Shown: positions 11,300 to 21,134 of the stretch, in pieces
Position numbering within the stretch: the first letter of the stretch is position 1
Layout: every line of letters starts with the position of its first letter
Assembly (NCBI GenBank): GCA_003049465.1
Contig: PYSS01000189.1
Coordinates: forward strand, 8,323-45,285
Reading direction: 5' to 3'
From: Magnaporthiopsis rhizophila
Taxonomy: Eukaryota; Ascomycota; Sordariomycetes; Magnaporthales; Magnaporthaceae
DNA: 36,963 bases
Position numbers and translations under genes: made by a program
Notes under the pieces: generated by a model
The model's database searches: none
The model's input: the letters and a program-made list of their open reading frames with translations, nothing else
What the model was told of the DNA's origin: nothing

Positions 11300-12422
11300 A
11301 TGAAGCTCCACCTTTCGCATCTCAGCGTGGGCGCACTGCTCCTGGCGGCCCCATCCTCGTCGCTCGCGCGGTCGTTGGCTCTCGGCTCCGAAAAACATTA
11401 GAAGCGAAATCGCGATCTCGGTGGGTTCCCTCGCTTATCCCGAGACTGATGAGCTCAACATAAAGAGAGAAAGAAACACACTCTCTCGTGTTATTCGCAA
11501 CTAATGACTGCAGATGCGTCTGTCTTCCTCCTAAGGCCCAGGGGCTCTGGCCTGGTGAGCGAGATGCTTGTGAAGAGAGTGCTACCTTCTGCGGGGCTGG
11601 ATTTCAGTGTTTCCTCCCAGCTCCAGACGAAGACTCCCTCCTCTCAAGACCATGACGACCAGCCGTCTCATCCCGCGGGACCCAGCCACCAGCCTGGACC
11701 GATTACTCGACGATCCCCATAGACTGGCGGCGGCAAATCTCCGCCCTCTACCCAATCTGGAGCCCTGATCCGTCAGGCTCGGGCTCGAGCTCGGGCGGGT
11801 GCCCATATCCGCCCGGCATCGTCATCACCGGCGCAAAGGAGTTTTGGGGCACGATGACGAGCCTCGTTAGGGAAGAGAAATACGGAAAATTCGGGCCGGA
11901 GGACCAGGTAGTTCTCTACACCTGGAGTGCGGACAACGAACGCCGCGATTTTGTGAGAAAACTGAGTGCACGCCGCAAAGAGGCTAACTCCCAAATCAGC
12001 ATCCGATACCTCGCCGACGTCATGGGCCACCCGTAAATGACCAACGCCAAACGAAATACAGGAAGTCCCCTGGAAGCAAGCGATCTCTCGAGGATGCCTT
12101 GCTGTCTGCCAAATTCGCCGAGATCGTAAAAGCTCACAATCGCGAGGTCCACGCGTTCCTTCCCAACTCAGAAGGCGCGCAGCGAGCCGCGGCCACAGGT
12201 GAGCTGCCTAACGGCATCATGAAGTTCTTTGAGCTACCTATAACCACCAGCCCTGGAAGCCGTGTCTCTCTAATCAGCATCTGGGACGCTAACACTTACC
12301 AAGCAAAGATGAGGAAGGAAACAGGACCGGGGAAGGACCAACCGCAGTACCATTTGGGCCCGTCGCGCCTATGGAAGGCGGGTGACCCTCAGCTGGGGCT
12401 GGTTGGTAGTGATGACTACTAA
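11300..12422 (+). pseudogene. Relic of a secreted protein of unknown family
   Basis: It starts with a convincing signal peptide (MKLHLSHLSVGALLLAAPSS, 11300) that hits TAG at 11399-11401. A possible intron from 11420 (GTGGGT) to an acceptor near 11513 would lead to a second segment (VFLLRPRGSGLVSEMLVKR). The frame shifts near 11697. It then reads through a Trp/Tyr-rich stretch (DYSTIPIDWRRQISALYPIW), GIVITGAKEFWGTM and DQVVLYTWSADNERRDFV to TAA at 12034-12036. One base off, a further 100 or so codons (SAKFAEIVKAHNREVHAFL) run to TAA at 12422. The segments have consistent composition and look like one gene with at least three lesions. Family not recognised. A spliced gene with unusual introns is the alternative. 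Confidence 0.45.
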
Positions 12423-12662
12423 AAAGGGTCGCAAATTGTTCGAAGGTAGGCTAAGCAGTGAGCGGGCGGGTCATTTGGATGGGGTGTCTGTGAGAACCTG
12501 GGGGTTGGATGGCTCTTTGACGTGCTGAGGTTAGACAAGACCGTCAGAAGCCAGGTTTTTTTTGGTAGCATACACAACTTACTTTTTTTTTTTTTTTTTT
12601 TCGTTTCTACCCTCCTCATACTCCAAAATCTTGTGTGAAAGGACTTTCGTTTCGCCCTCCGA

Positions 12663-12809
12663 TTAGGCCAGTTCCAACCATTCCGGAAAGTTGCTTCCGG
12701 GGTCGCCCACCGGATCCAGACGTCTTAGGAACCTGATGTCGAAGTGCTCCAGCTTCTGGTAATAGGGGAATTGGGGCCTCCACTCGCCTCGGATCCAGTC
12801 GAGAGCATG
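12663..12809 (-). pseudogene. Isolated C-terminal exon-like fragment, minus strand
   Basis: Minus-strand frame of 48 codons ending in TAA and directly preceded by an ATATAG acceptor-like site. It reads like a genuine protein end: Trp/Tyr/Phe-rich with HALDWIRGEWRPQFPYYQKL, ending NFPEWLELA. A possible upstream segment (RTNRVVIMYGRRS) lies just beyond the putative intron, but nothing further upstream on this strand supports a full gene. The opposite strand of the neighbouring DNA also looks coding, so this may be the tail of a gene cut by rearrangement. Family not known to me. Confidence 0.3.
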
Positions 12810-12938
12810 CTATATGGCGAGAGGCAGCCAGTCTGCTCGTCCCAGCAGGCGCAGAGCCTGTCTATATCGGCCGACCTGAACGACGGCCATACATGATGAC
12901 GACCCGGTTGGTTCGTTCCTGTTTCGCCGGCGTCTTCT

Positions 12939-13256
12939 TTGGCAAACGCGGCGGCGGCGCATTTGAAGGCAAGCGACAAGCCCCGTCCTTTTGCGCCCGA
13001 ACTTCTTTTGGATTATCAGGACACCTACCGCGTGGTAAAAAGAAGAGAAGCAGACTCCAACATGCGTCCAGTTAAAATCGAAGAGGACTCAGAGTTCGTT
13101 CGCGCCTTCCGCCAGCGTTTCCAGTCGCTCGGGAAGCCGTTTTCGGGCGAGATGAAAGAAGATCTTCTCCGTAGCATGGTTCAGGGTTTCCATCTCGGTG
13201 GGCATATCCGGCACAAGGTGCCGGAAATCACGAAAGCTTCCTTGATCCTACTTTGA
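12939..13256 (+). pseudogene. Coding-like fragment upstream of the HET gene
   Basis: Plus-strand frame with protein-like, charged helical composition (for example EFVRAFRQRFQSLGKPFSGE and KEDLLRSMVQGFHLGG). It ends at 13256 after drifting out of frame. One base off, another frame continues (FLDPTLKDGWAPPSRIPF, then GWSQFDADLACARLCTP) to an in-frame TGA at 13372-13374 that abuts the HET gene. It could be a broken 5' part of the HET gene or a separate relic. A 41-nt GTGCCG...TTGAAG intron would join the two frames, but the splice sites are weak. Confidence 0.3.
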
Positions 13257-13382
13257 AGGACGGCTGGGGCACCACCGTCGAGGATTCCTTTCCTCGTGCC
13301 CCTCTTGGGAGGGCTGGAGGGCTGGTCGCAGTTCGACGCGGACCTGGCGTGCGCGCGGCTTTGCACGCCTTGAAGCCACATC

Positions 13383-15180
13383 TTGGATCTCCCCCGCCTC
13401 GTCAAGCTGTTGTTGTTGAAGAAGATAGCATCGGCTTGCGAGCTCTGCGAGCTTCTTGGTCAGTGTCTAGAACAAACCGGCGTGGGCGACGATCAGGAGG
13501 TCGAAATCTCCAGGGCTGGATCGACACTGAAAATGAAGGACGAGAGCCGCGCCATTTTGCTCTCTCCCAGGTCAGTGCTTGCCCTCCCCAGACCCTCCCG
13601 CTCCAATCAAGAGATAGAAGGAGAAAGAAGCTGACATTATCGATAGGACCCGAAGCAGCTTCCTCAAAGGACATCCAAGTAGGGGTGCCCAGGCTGCCTG
13701 ACGCAGGAAGCCCAGCCTACTTTGCACTCCTCCGTGCGTGGCTCAACGCCTGTGACCAATGTCACGAGCTGTATGAGTGCTGCAAAAGAATAGACGGCGC
13801 CCTTCCATCCAGGGTCCTGGATGTGGCAGACGGTGCAAACCCTGGCCCTCTCCGCCTCCACTGCCCGACGCCGGGCGAGACGGGAAGATACGTCACCCTG
13901 TCGCACCGGTGGGGCGACCCGAAGGAGCATGGCAAGTTTTGCACCTACCTCTGCAACAGGGGCGACCGGCTCGCCGGCATAGATTTTGACCAGCTCCCCA
14001 AGACTTTCCAAGACGCCGTCACTGTCACCCGGGAACTCGGTGTGCGGTTTCTCTGGATCGACTCCATCTGCATCATCCAGCCCCTCGAGGGATGCTCGGC
14101 CGAGTGTTTTAGCTTCGGCGACTGGGAGGCCGAAGCCGGCAACATGGAGAGGTACTACCACTCTGCCTACTGCACCGTCGCCGCCACCTCGGCAAAGGGG
14201 TCCTCGGATGGCTTCATCAAGCCTCGGCGCCCCGAGCCGTTTGTGTCCTTCCAGCACGAGACATACGGACGACTGTTCATCTGCCCGGCGGACGATTTTC
14301 AACGCGACGTGGAGGAGGCCGAGCTCAACCATCGAGGGTGGGTTTTGCAAGAGCGCGCGCTGTCCCGCCGCACCATCCACTTTGCCTCCAACGAGGTATA
14401 TTTTCAATATGGGGAGGGCGTCCGCTGCGAGACCATGACCAGCCTGAAAAAGTAGGTCCCATCGCTGTGCGTTCCCCGTATCGCCCACGACGGTGGCTAA
14501 CCTTCCATTCTACCTTTCTTAGCTCTAACGGAAACGTGATGGGAGATCCGAATTTCTCCAACGATTTCCTGTGCATGTCGGGCGAGTACCGAGTTCGCCT
14601 CTCCCAGGCCGTTTTCGAGGCCTACTCGCGCCTTGCCCTCACCCACGGCCCCGACAGGCCCATCGCAGTCTCGGGCCTGGAAGCGAGGCTGGCCAAGACC
14701 TTCGAGACGGGGGTGAAGTACGGCGTTTTTGAGAAATACCTCCATCGGTGTCTGGCGTGGCGGCGGTCCGGGAACGGAACGGTGAGACGAATCGAGTTCC
14801 GAAACCGGCGAGAGGTGCCGTCCTGGTCCTGGATGGCCTACGAGGGCGAGATCGGATACCTCGACATACCCCTCCACGGCGTCGAGTGGAGCACCGAGGT
14901 CGAGTACTCTGCCGCGGACCACACCCTCAAGGCTCCGATTCGGAAGTTCAGCTACTGCCCTACGGAAGCTGCCACATCGGGCGGCGGCGAGGGGGCTAGA
15001 CTGTTGTACGACGGAGAAGACGAAGTAGCCGCGCGGGAAGAACAGGAGTGTGTCGTTCTCGGGAGAGAGAAACCAAAGGACGGGGGGACTGTCGACGGGC
15101 AGGATTATTATATATTGATCGTCAGGAAGGCGTCGCGGGGTCTGGGGGGATATGACAAGGTCGGGATTGGCATTGTCTAG
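13383..15180 (+). CDS. HET-domain protein 1 (heterokaryon incompatibility), 5' end unresolved
   Basis: HET domains mark fungal genes whose incompatible alleles trigger cell death after hyphal fusion. Exon segments 13383-13570, 13618-14451 and 14523-15180. Introns 13571-13617 (47 nt, GTCAGT...ATAG) and 14452-14522 (71 nt, GTAGGT...CTTAG) keep the frame throughout. Early residues show a Cys pair (CELCELLGQC). The HET core follows: YVTLSHRWGDP, then LPKTFQDAVTVTRELGVRFLWIDSICI, split here as LPKTFQDAVTVTREL and GVRFLWIDSICI, then YYHSAYCTVAATSA. Later motifs are RGWVLQERALSRR and VPSWSWMAY, both usual for HET proteins. About 560 residues are open. No ATG fits the N-terminus, because an in-frame TGA (13372-13374) lies just before it. 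Either a 5' exon was missed or the start is destroyed. The given start is only the open part. Confidence 0.72.
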
Positions 15181-15745
15181 GGGAAGCACGTGTCGGATGG
15201 CATGGCATCCAAGGAGCAGTTTGTGTAGGTAATCAAACACTGTCTACAAAGTTGGAGTTCACGGCAGGGTAGAATGAGGAGGGCTACATTCATCGCTATA
15301 GAATCGCTTCCATTTTTCCAACGGGGAATCCTCTCTACATCCGAGCGGCAGTAGGAGAGCGCCAGCGGCAGACGACGTCCGTAAATGCCACCGCGGGTTG
15401 ATCTCCCCGCCAAGCAACGTACACAAACCCTTCCCTGCCCTGCAAGCCGGGCCGAGAACCGGGCCGGGCCGCCCTCTAGCGTCTGTAAGCACGCATTTCA
15501 GTCCAAACCCACTGGTTGATACAATGAAATGCACTTTGGGAACTCTTTGTGCCATAGTTACTAGTTTCCGGACTATACAGCATTTACAGCAGCATTATCT
15601 TTGTTGGAGTAAGATGGATCGACTATCACATACGACATCACCCACCGGATTCATTGCCCGACTGCTCGTCCTACCATATCCGCTGCTTGCCGCCTCCCAC
15701 TTTTGGCAAACCCCTGCATCTGTTTGTCCGGTTTGTTACCCCAAC
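15181..15745. other. Convergent intergenic region between two HET genes
   Basis: 565 bp between the 3' ends of the plus-strand and minus-strand HET genes. No gene seen. A plus-strand frame of 154 codons (15398-15862) overlaps the 3' end of the minus-strand HET pseudogene and looks random. Confidence 0.6.
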
Positions 15746-18449
15746 TCATCCGATCGTCACCTGGTACGTGCTCCCGTCGATTTGGAAGCCCTCCACGAGA
15801 TCGCGTGGCCATCTGGGCGACGCGAGCAGGTAGTCTGGATCCTCGATCGCCCCGTGGGGTAAGGGGCGATATTCCGACAGCCTCGGCGCCCACTTGAGGA
15901 ATAGCGCGAGCTCGTCATCGCGCGCCTGCCCGACGTCCAGTCTCCTGCTGTGGCCGACCGAGCGCAGGTCTTTGAGCCAGGGCGACAGGGACTTGAGGCT
16001 CTTGAGCTTGTCGACCGGCAGGAGGGCGCTGAGGGAAGACGAGTCCGCCACTGTACCCAGCCGTGTCAAAGGCTCGGGGGTCGGGTCGTGGTCAGCCCGG
16101 GCCCACGCTCCGTTGTCGGCCTGAAGTTTGAGGGAACCCGGCCGTTTACGTCGGTGGGGATCGGGTGGTAGTCGCCGCCGGCCGGGGGCTCACCCTCCAG
16201 CGTCCACGTGGGGCCCCTGCGCCAGTACGAGGGCAACTCCGGGGCCGGGTCCAGCGTGGCCGTCTCAAAGACCAGATCCATCCCCTCCGTGTCGAACGGC
16301 GACAGATGCAGCTCCATGTACTCGGCGTGGTCTACTTCGATGCGCCGTGGCGACAGGTGGCTGTACGCGTCGGAAAACGCGTCCACAAATGATGGAGAGG
16401 CTCCCCGTTCGTCGTTTAAGATGCCCTGCAACATCCGTGGGGAGACCATCAGATGTTGCGGAACCGGGGTTGCCGAATGGTCTTGGTGGATTGGCGAATG
16501 CGACCCTTGGGGCTTGGACCGGACAACACTTTTTCGTATTTCGCGTGCCAACATACAACCCCGTATTATCTCCAGAACGCTGTATTGCAGGTCGCCAAAG
16601 CCGAGAGCCGGGGAGTGATAGGCGGACGGAGTCCAAGGGCCGTTTGGGAGCTGAATGAAGTAAAGCTGGTTGCAGCAGGTGATAAGGCGGAACGTGGGCT
16701 CCCCCTAGATGACTGTCGCATAAGGAAATAAATCGGACCGCCACGGTCATCATACAGTATAAACAGGTGATCGGATCCGGGCCGAATATCTAAGTTGTGT
16801 GGCGACTCTTGGAAAACCAGGCAGATCCTCCAGTAGGCGGTAAGTGTGCCCAATATCGCCATATAAAAGCCGTCCGATGTCGGGATTGTGACTGGCCTGT
16901 CCCTGATCATCATCAGGTGCGTGAGTCTGATGCTCAAAAAGCCGGTGGAAGCGTTGACGTTGGCGTCCTTGAACCATTGCCGTTCTAAAACCGGGGCCTT
17001 CCGTGCAGGGTGGACAAAAGAGTGACTATTGAGGATCGCCGTTGGGTACTTGTTGTAATGCGCCGCTAGTTGTTTCCTCCATGAATCGTCCATTTGCGTG
17101 GTGGGGGAACGCCAAGCCGCATCTCCGTGTGCCGGCCATGGCACCCACGACGGATAGATGCTGGTGTGTCGCCGGCCCGGGTGCAGCAGAATACCTGTTT
17201 CTTTGTTGGTGAGCAGGCAGTGGGCCACGAAGCCGATGCGGGCATGCACCGCACTGATCGTATAGTCCGGAATCAGGGATAGAGCAGGGCGTATGAGGCC
17301 CACGACGCCGAAGATGTTATCCCGCGGATCGCTGGCCTGGCAGCCCATCACGATCCGAAGAAGCTCGGCTGGGTCGGCGACAACACCCTGCGAGAGGTAT
17401 GCGAGCCACGGTGCCGAAGTATCCGCCCAATTCCAGCCGTGGTCGTTATTGCGCAGGTTCGCCGACGTCGACCTGTCCGTGACGAATTCGATATTTCGTA
17501 TGCGTACCAGAACCTGCTTTGATAGTAATAGTTCCTGGACGACCCAAACACGGCGAAAGTATCTGCGTTTAAGCACATCTTTAAAACAGATATCTGGGTG
17601 AATGGGTGGCAGTCCTTCTCCGCGGCACAGTTCTTCCAACCTCCTTCTGGTAGGGTATGTCGCCGACGGCTGGAGAAGGGATATCATGTCCGGCCCTAGG
17701 TATAGCACGACCCGCAAAGCGTGCCCATATATAAATGCCATTTTTGCCACTTGCTGGTTCCGCTCGCCGATGTCGTTTTGGTTTATACAGACGGCATCGA
17801 CCCAAAGGAGCCGGATCCCGCGAGTGGGACGAAGAAGGCGAAGCATGTCGTAGCAGTTTTTGGTTTGAAAAAGCACATCTCAAAAAGGTCCCACGTAAAC
17901 CGGGCGACACAGGGTGCTATCATCTTCTTCGCCACCCCACAGGTATGAAACAGTTTCGTACTCTGGACAGTCGTTGTCATCGTGGGTCTCGAGTTCGAAA
18001 TGGACTGGCCACAAGTCGCTTCCGATTTGAGCCGCTCGTTTTGGCGTCTCGCGGGAGTCGAGAACCAACAGGCGGAATTCGTCTGCGCGCAGTGCCTTCG
18101 GGTACACAGGGGAGAAGGAAGCCTTCCCACCCGCTTGTATTTGGGGTTGGGGTGCTGCCGAGGTTGGTTGCTGCGCGCCATCAGCGGCACCAGGTAGAAC
18201 ATCCGGGACGGCACTCGCCGATGCCGATCTCGAAAACGGTACGGTGGCGGGCCAGGACAGGTTGAGCTGGTCAGGAGGCTCGTCTGGCGGAATCTGCAGC
18301 CCGGGGCTCTCTGTGACCGACTGCGCAAGGAGTAGTGCAATGTCGGGGGATGACGCGCAGTTGTGGCAGTGCGGCAGGCCATCCGAGCCGACCTCGATCT
18401 GAACGCTCCCCTCCTTCCCGCCGCACCAGGGCTTGTGCCAGCGACTCAT
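15746..18449 (-). pseudogene. HET-domain gene 2, broken by one stop and two frameshifts
   Basis: Intronless gene of about 900 codons starting at ATG 18449 (MSRWHKPWCGG). The HET core is clear: ETVSYLWGGEEDDS, then LLWVDAVCINQNDIGERNQQ and RRVWVVQELLLSK. Three lesions interrupt it. TGA at 17882-17880 stands where relatives usually have Trp (VGPF*DVLFQTKNC). A one-base loss lies in the C run 16701-16705 (G run on the coding strand), after which the next frame continues (EPTFRLITCCNQLYFIQLP). A second one-base loss lies near 16127-16129, after which the frame ends at 15746 (WPRDLVEGFQIDGSTYQV). Long open frames between lesions (190, about 390, about 190 and about 125 codons) point to recent decay or to base-call errors. 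Tail-to-tail with HET gene 1. Confidence 0.82.
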
Positions 18450-19446
18450 TTTAGGGACAGACGCGTGGCAGAGAGGAAGAAGTAGGGAGCTCAGACAGCG
18501 GCATGTTGACCAGAGAGAGATGCAGAAGACAAGGGTTGATGAGAAGAGATATATCAAGAGCGCAGGCCGATATATAGCCCAGCGGCGTGCAACTTTTTGG
18601 CTTGGTTGTCGCCCAACCTTGGTCAGGCCGTGCGTTATTGTGGACGGAAAGATAGCTGGAGAGGAGCAATGAGGCGCAGCTCAGGCAGAAGCGGGGGATC
18701 ACTAAACTGCATCGGGCTCGGCGGCAGACGAATGAGGGCGCAGTGCTGAACTGTTAACTGTTGCAGGCCGCAAAAAACGCGGCCCTCCTATTGATATACG
18801 TACCGGCTCGACAAGGGCAGCGCTCGACCGGAGATCCGAAGGGTCGGCCTGGCGCAGCTCGCCGCTAGAGCCACCAGCGCCGGCCTCGCTGAAGATGTCG
18901 GTGCGTGGGGTTAGCTGGAGGAAAAGACGGGTAGTCAAGGGGAGTCACCGCCGAATCACATTGTGTGAATAAGTCGGAAATAGAGCTGTGGTTGCCGATC
19001 CGAGGATGTTGGTGGAGACGCACCCTGTACTTTAGAGCGGCCCGCCATTTCACCGTCTCTTTGGTCACATCTTATTCTAGGCGAAAGGCGGGGAAAGGTG
19101 CTGATCGGGTTGATAAGATGTCGTGTCATACCTAGCGGCCAGCGTACAACAAAGGGTTGCTAATACTTGCCTCCCCGGCAGCTGAGAGCTCAATTTGATC
19201 CTCTGCTTCGGCACTCAGTTCTCCCCAACCCTGTGCAACTGCCCGTCAAACGACAGGCGCAGAGAACACATCATAGGCACTGAAGAATGTGGCCCTCGTC
19301 TTTACCCACACCTACCACCATTTCGAGGCGCCCTACCACCCGAGTCCCTCAATCGAGCGCCGTCTGTCGTTGAACCACCTGTTGCTCGACCACTCTCCAT
19401 TCCCACTCCCGAGTAATAAGAGCGAAATGCCGACTGGTTGGAGCAG
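18450..19446. other. Intergenic region between divergent pseudogenes
   Basis: About 1 kb separating the start of the minus-strand HET pseudogene from the start of the plus-strand pseudogene. No gene is recognisable. It contains a perfect 6-bp-stem hairpin at 18766-18784. Promoters of both neighbours are expected here. Confidence 0.55.
18766..18784. repeat. Short perfect hairpin
   Basis: GGCCGC, a 7-nt A-rich loop, then GCGGCC. G+C-rich stem in gene-free DNA with no poly-T after it. Function unknown and possibly chance. Confidence 0.4.
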
Positions 19447-20421
19447 ATGGGGGAACGTCTGGTGAGATTCCGTTCCACACAGAAAGAGTCCATGAGCGGA
19501 CCACCCCGCTACTCCTGGGACGACCTGCGCAAGCCCTTATTTCGCAAGTCTCCGTTCGAGGTGAAGGGTCTCTTGTGGTTGTAGAGATTGGGAGGTGGCA
19601 TGGACGGCTGCTGCTGGAAAGTTGCGTTCGGTGACCAAGGCCCGTTCGCGCTGAAGATAGTATGAAGTCCCCTCCTTTTCCATCTCCCGTCCTTTCAATG
19701 TTATATGTTTCTATCACTAACGCTGACTCATTTCCCTCCGCGGCAGTTCCGGGATTATGAGGCGCCCGAGGGCTGGTTTTACTGGGCTGCCCAGCGCGAA
19801 TTCTAGAACGCTGCCGTCCTTCAAATGATGGAAGCGTCCGTGAGCGACCGCCAGGACAAGGGCCCGTCGGTCGGGATATTCGACAACCCCAAGAATAGCA
19901 CCGAGGCCATCGAAAACCTCTTTGCGTTTTCAGAAGAGGCCCTCCAACAGCTACGCATCCCGGTTGATATAGATATCACCGCGGAGCAGGACGGGATGAT
20001 GAGGACGAGAAAGTGCTTCGGGTGGCTGAAGATAAAGGGCGACTACTTTAACGACTACCACCTGCCACCAGACCGTCAAGTCATGGCAACCTTGGTCATC
20101 GAAAAGCTACGTCGCGAGAGGCCGTTCCCGGGCCGGGAATACTTCGCAATCGTCTACGAGTATATCGGGGAGGACGAGCTTGACGACGAGGAGGGTTCCG
20201 AGAAGCGACGAGTGGCGAATCGCAAAAGGATACAGACACACATGGACTTTCTGTGGGGACTTGGGTTCGAGTTTTGCGGCTCGACGATTCTGGACAACTA
20301 GAAAGGCGGTATCCTGATCGACATGTCGGACATCATCTTGCCTTTGGGGCTCGGGAGACACAAGAATCGTCACCATAATGGAGACGCCAACTGCCTGAAA
20401 AGGAAGAGCGGGAAATGGTAG
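19447..20421 (+). pseudogene. Fta2/kinase-like-fold family pseudogene with three internal stops
   Basis: Exons 19447-19659 and 19747-20421; intron 19660-19746 (87 nt, GTATGA...GGCAG, branch-like CTAAC and CTGAC). The first exon has YSWDDLRKPLFRKSPFEV. The join gives a lobe that resembles the Fta2-type family I know from fungal genomes (GPFALKIFRDYEAPEGWFYW). Later motifs are KCFGWLKIKGDYF and YFAIVYEYIGEDELDDEE, and a final ILIDMSDIILP. In-frame TAG codons occur at 19582-19584, 19804-19806 and 20299-20301, in places where context suggests Gln, Gln and Trp. Everything else is in frame over about 295 codons, with no indel. The last TAG (20419-20421) may be the natural end. The Fta2 assignment is by eye and tentative. 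Confidence 0.68.
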
Positions 20422-21134
20422 AAAGAAGCGAATGCCCCATCTGTTATTCCAACTCACATGGTTGGGGGCCAGGGGGCCGTTAAAAGAGCCCCCAAATTCA
20501 TTGCCAATTTTTGATTCGCATTAACAATATTTGGCCCCCGAAAGGCGGGACCCTTGGGCCGGCACCGCTGGGTTTTGTGGGCCGGCTGGGTGCTAAGGAC
20601 GGACGACCGTCCGGCAGTCGATCTTCCTCAACGCCGTGGCCGGCCTGGGCATGGCCCTGCTCTCCCAGTCCATCGCGCTGGTAAAACATACGAGAGCCGG
20701 ATTGGGATTTGAGTTTGGGAGGAGTTGGGAATTGGGGGGTCCCGTTAACTACCTGTTGGCTAATCAGCGTCACAAAATGCTCGCACCCTTGACAGCTGCC
20801 CGATAGCAGCCCGCTTTAAGGGCCGCCCGTGCCGCTTCCGCGCGGTTGCCCTACCCGCCGCCGTCCTCCTCTCCTCCTGCCTCCTCCCTCTCCATATTAA
20901 GCTGCTACCGACCACCAGCCCGTTTTTCAACATTATATTTTTTTTGCCCTCCCATTTCAAAATACGGTAGACAAACAAAGCCAGAAAACAAAACTGAATT
21001 TGGTTGTGGATATCGTTCCTGCTAGCCCGTATTGCCGTCGGAAGTCTAGCAACACAGTCTTAACCGCCGTCCGGATTAAGTGTGCTCTACTTGGCAACGC
21101 AAAGAGCTCTCATCCTCCTCATAATCAATACCCC
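20422..21134. other. Upstream region of the membrane-protein gene
   Basis: 713 bp. Near 20600-20690 a short plus-strand stretch is coding-like (VRQSIFLNAVAGLGMALLSQ, ending at a GTAAAA donor-like site). It resembles a membrane helix exon from an unrelated gene, but I cannot name it. The rest is Pro/CT-rich and probably promoter. Upstream in-frame codons before 21135 lack a better start. Confidence 0.45.

Noticed and set aside
12034..12062. A 29-nt GTAAAT...TACAG 'intron' that would restore the frame in the secreted relic
   Set aside because: Far shorter than the other introns here (47-118 nt), and the gene has other lesions. A one-base loss is simpler. A similar 29-nt GTAAAC...TTCAG in HET gene 2 (about 16151-16123) was rejected for the same reason, though the pair is a curious coincidence.
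13664..14488. 274-codon minus-strand frame antisense to HET gene 1
   Set aside because: Shadow of the HET core on the opposite strand, which has clear motifs and splicing.
14497..15240. 247-codon minus-strand frame antisense to the HET gene 1 last exon
   Set aside because: Overlaps clearly coding plus-strand sequence and has no recognisable motif.
16703..16760. A 43-nt intron (GTATGA...GACAG) to bypass the G-run shift in HET gene 2
   Set aside because: It would remove a segment that reads as conserved HET C-terminal sequence (GGPIYFLMRQSSRG), so a frameshift is more likely.
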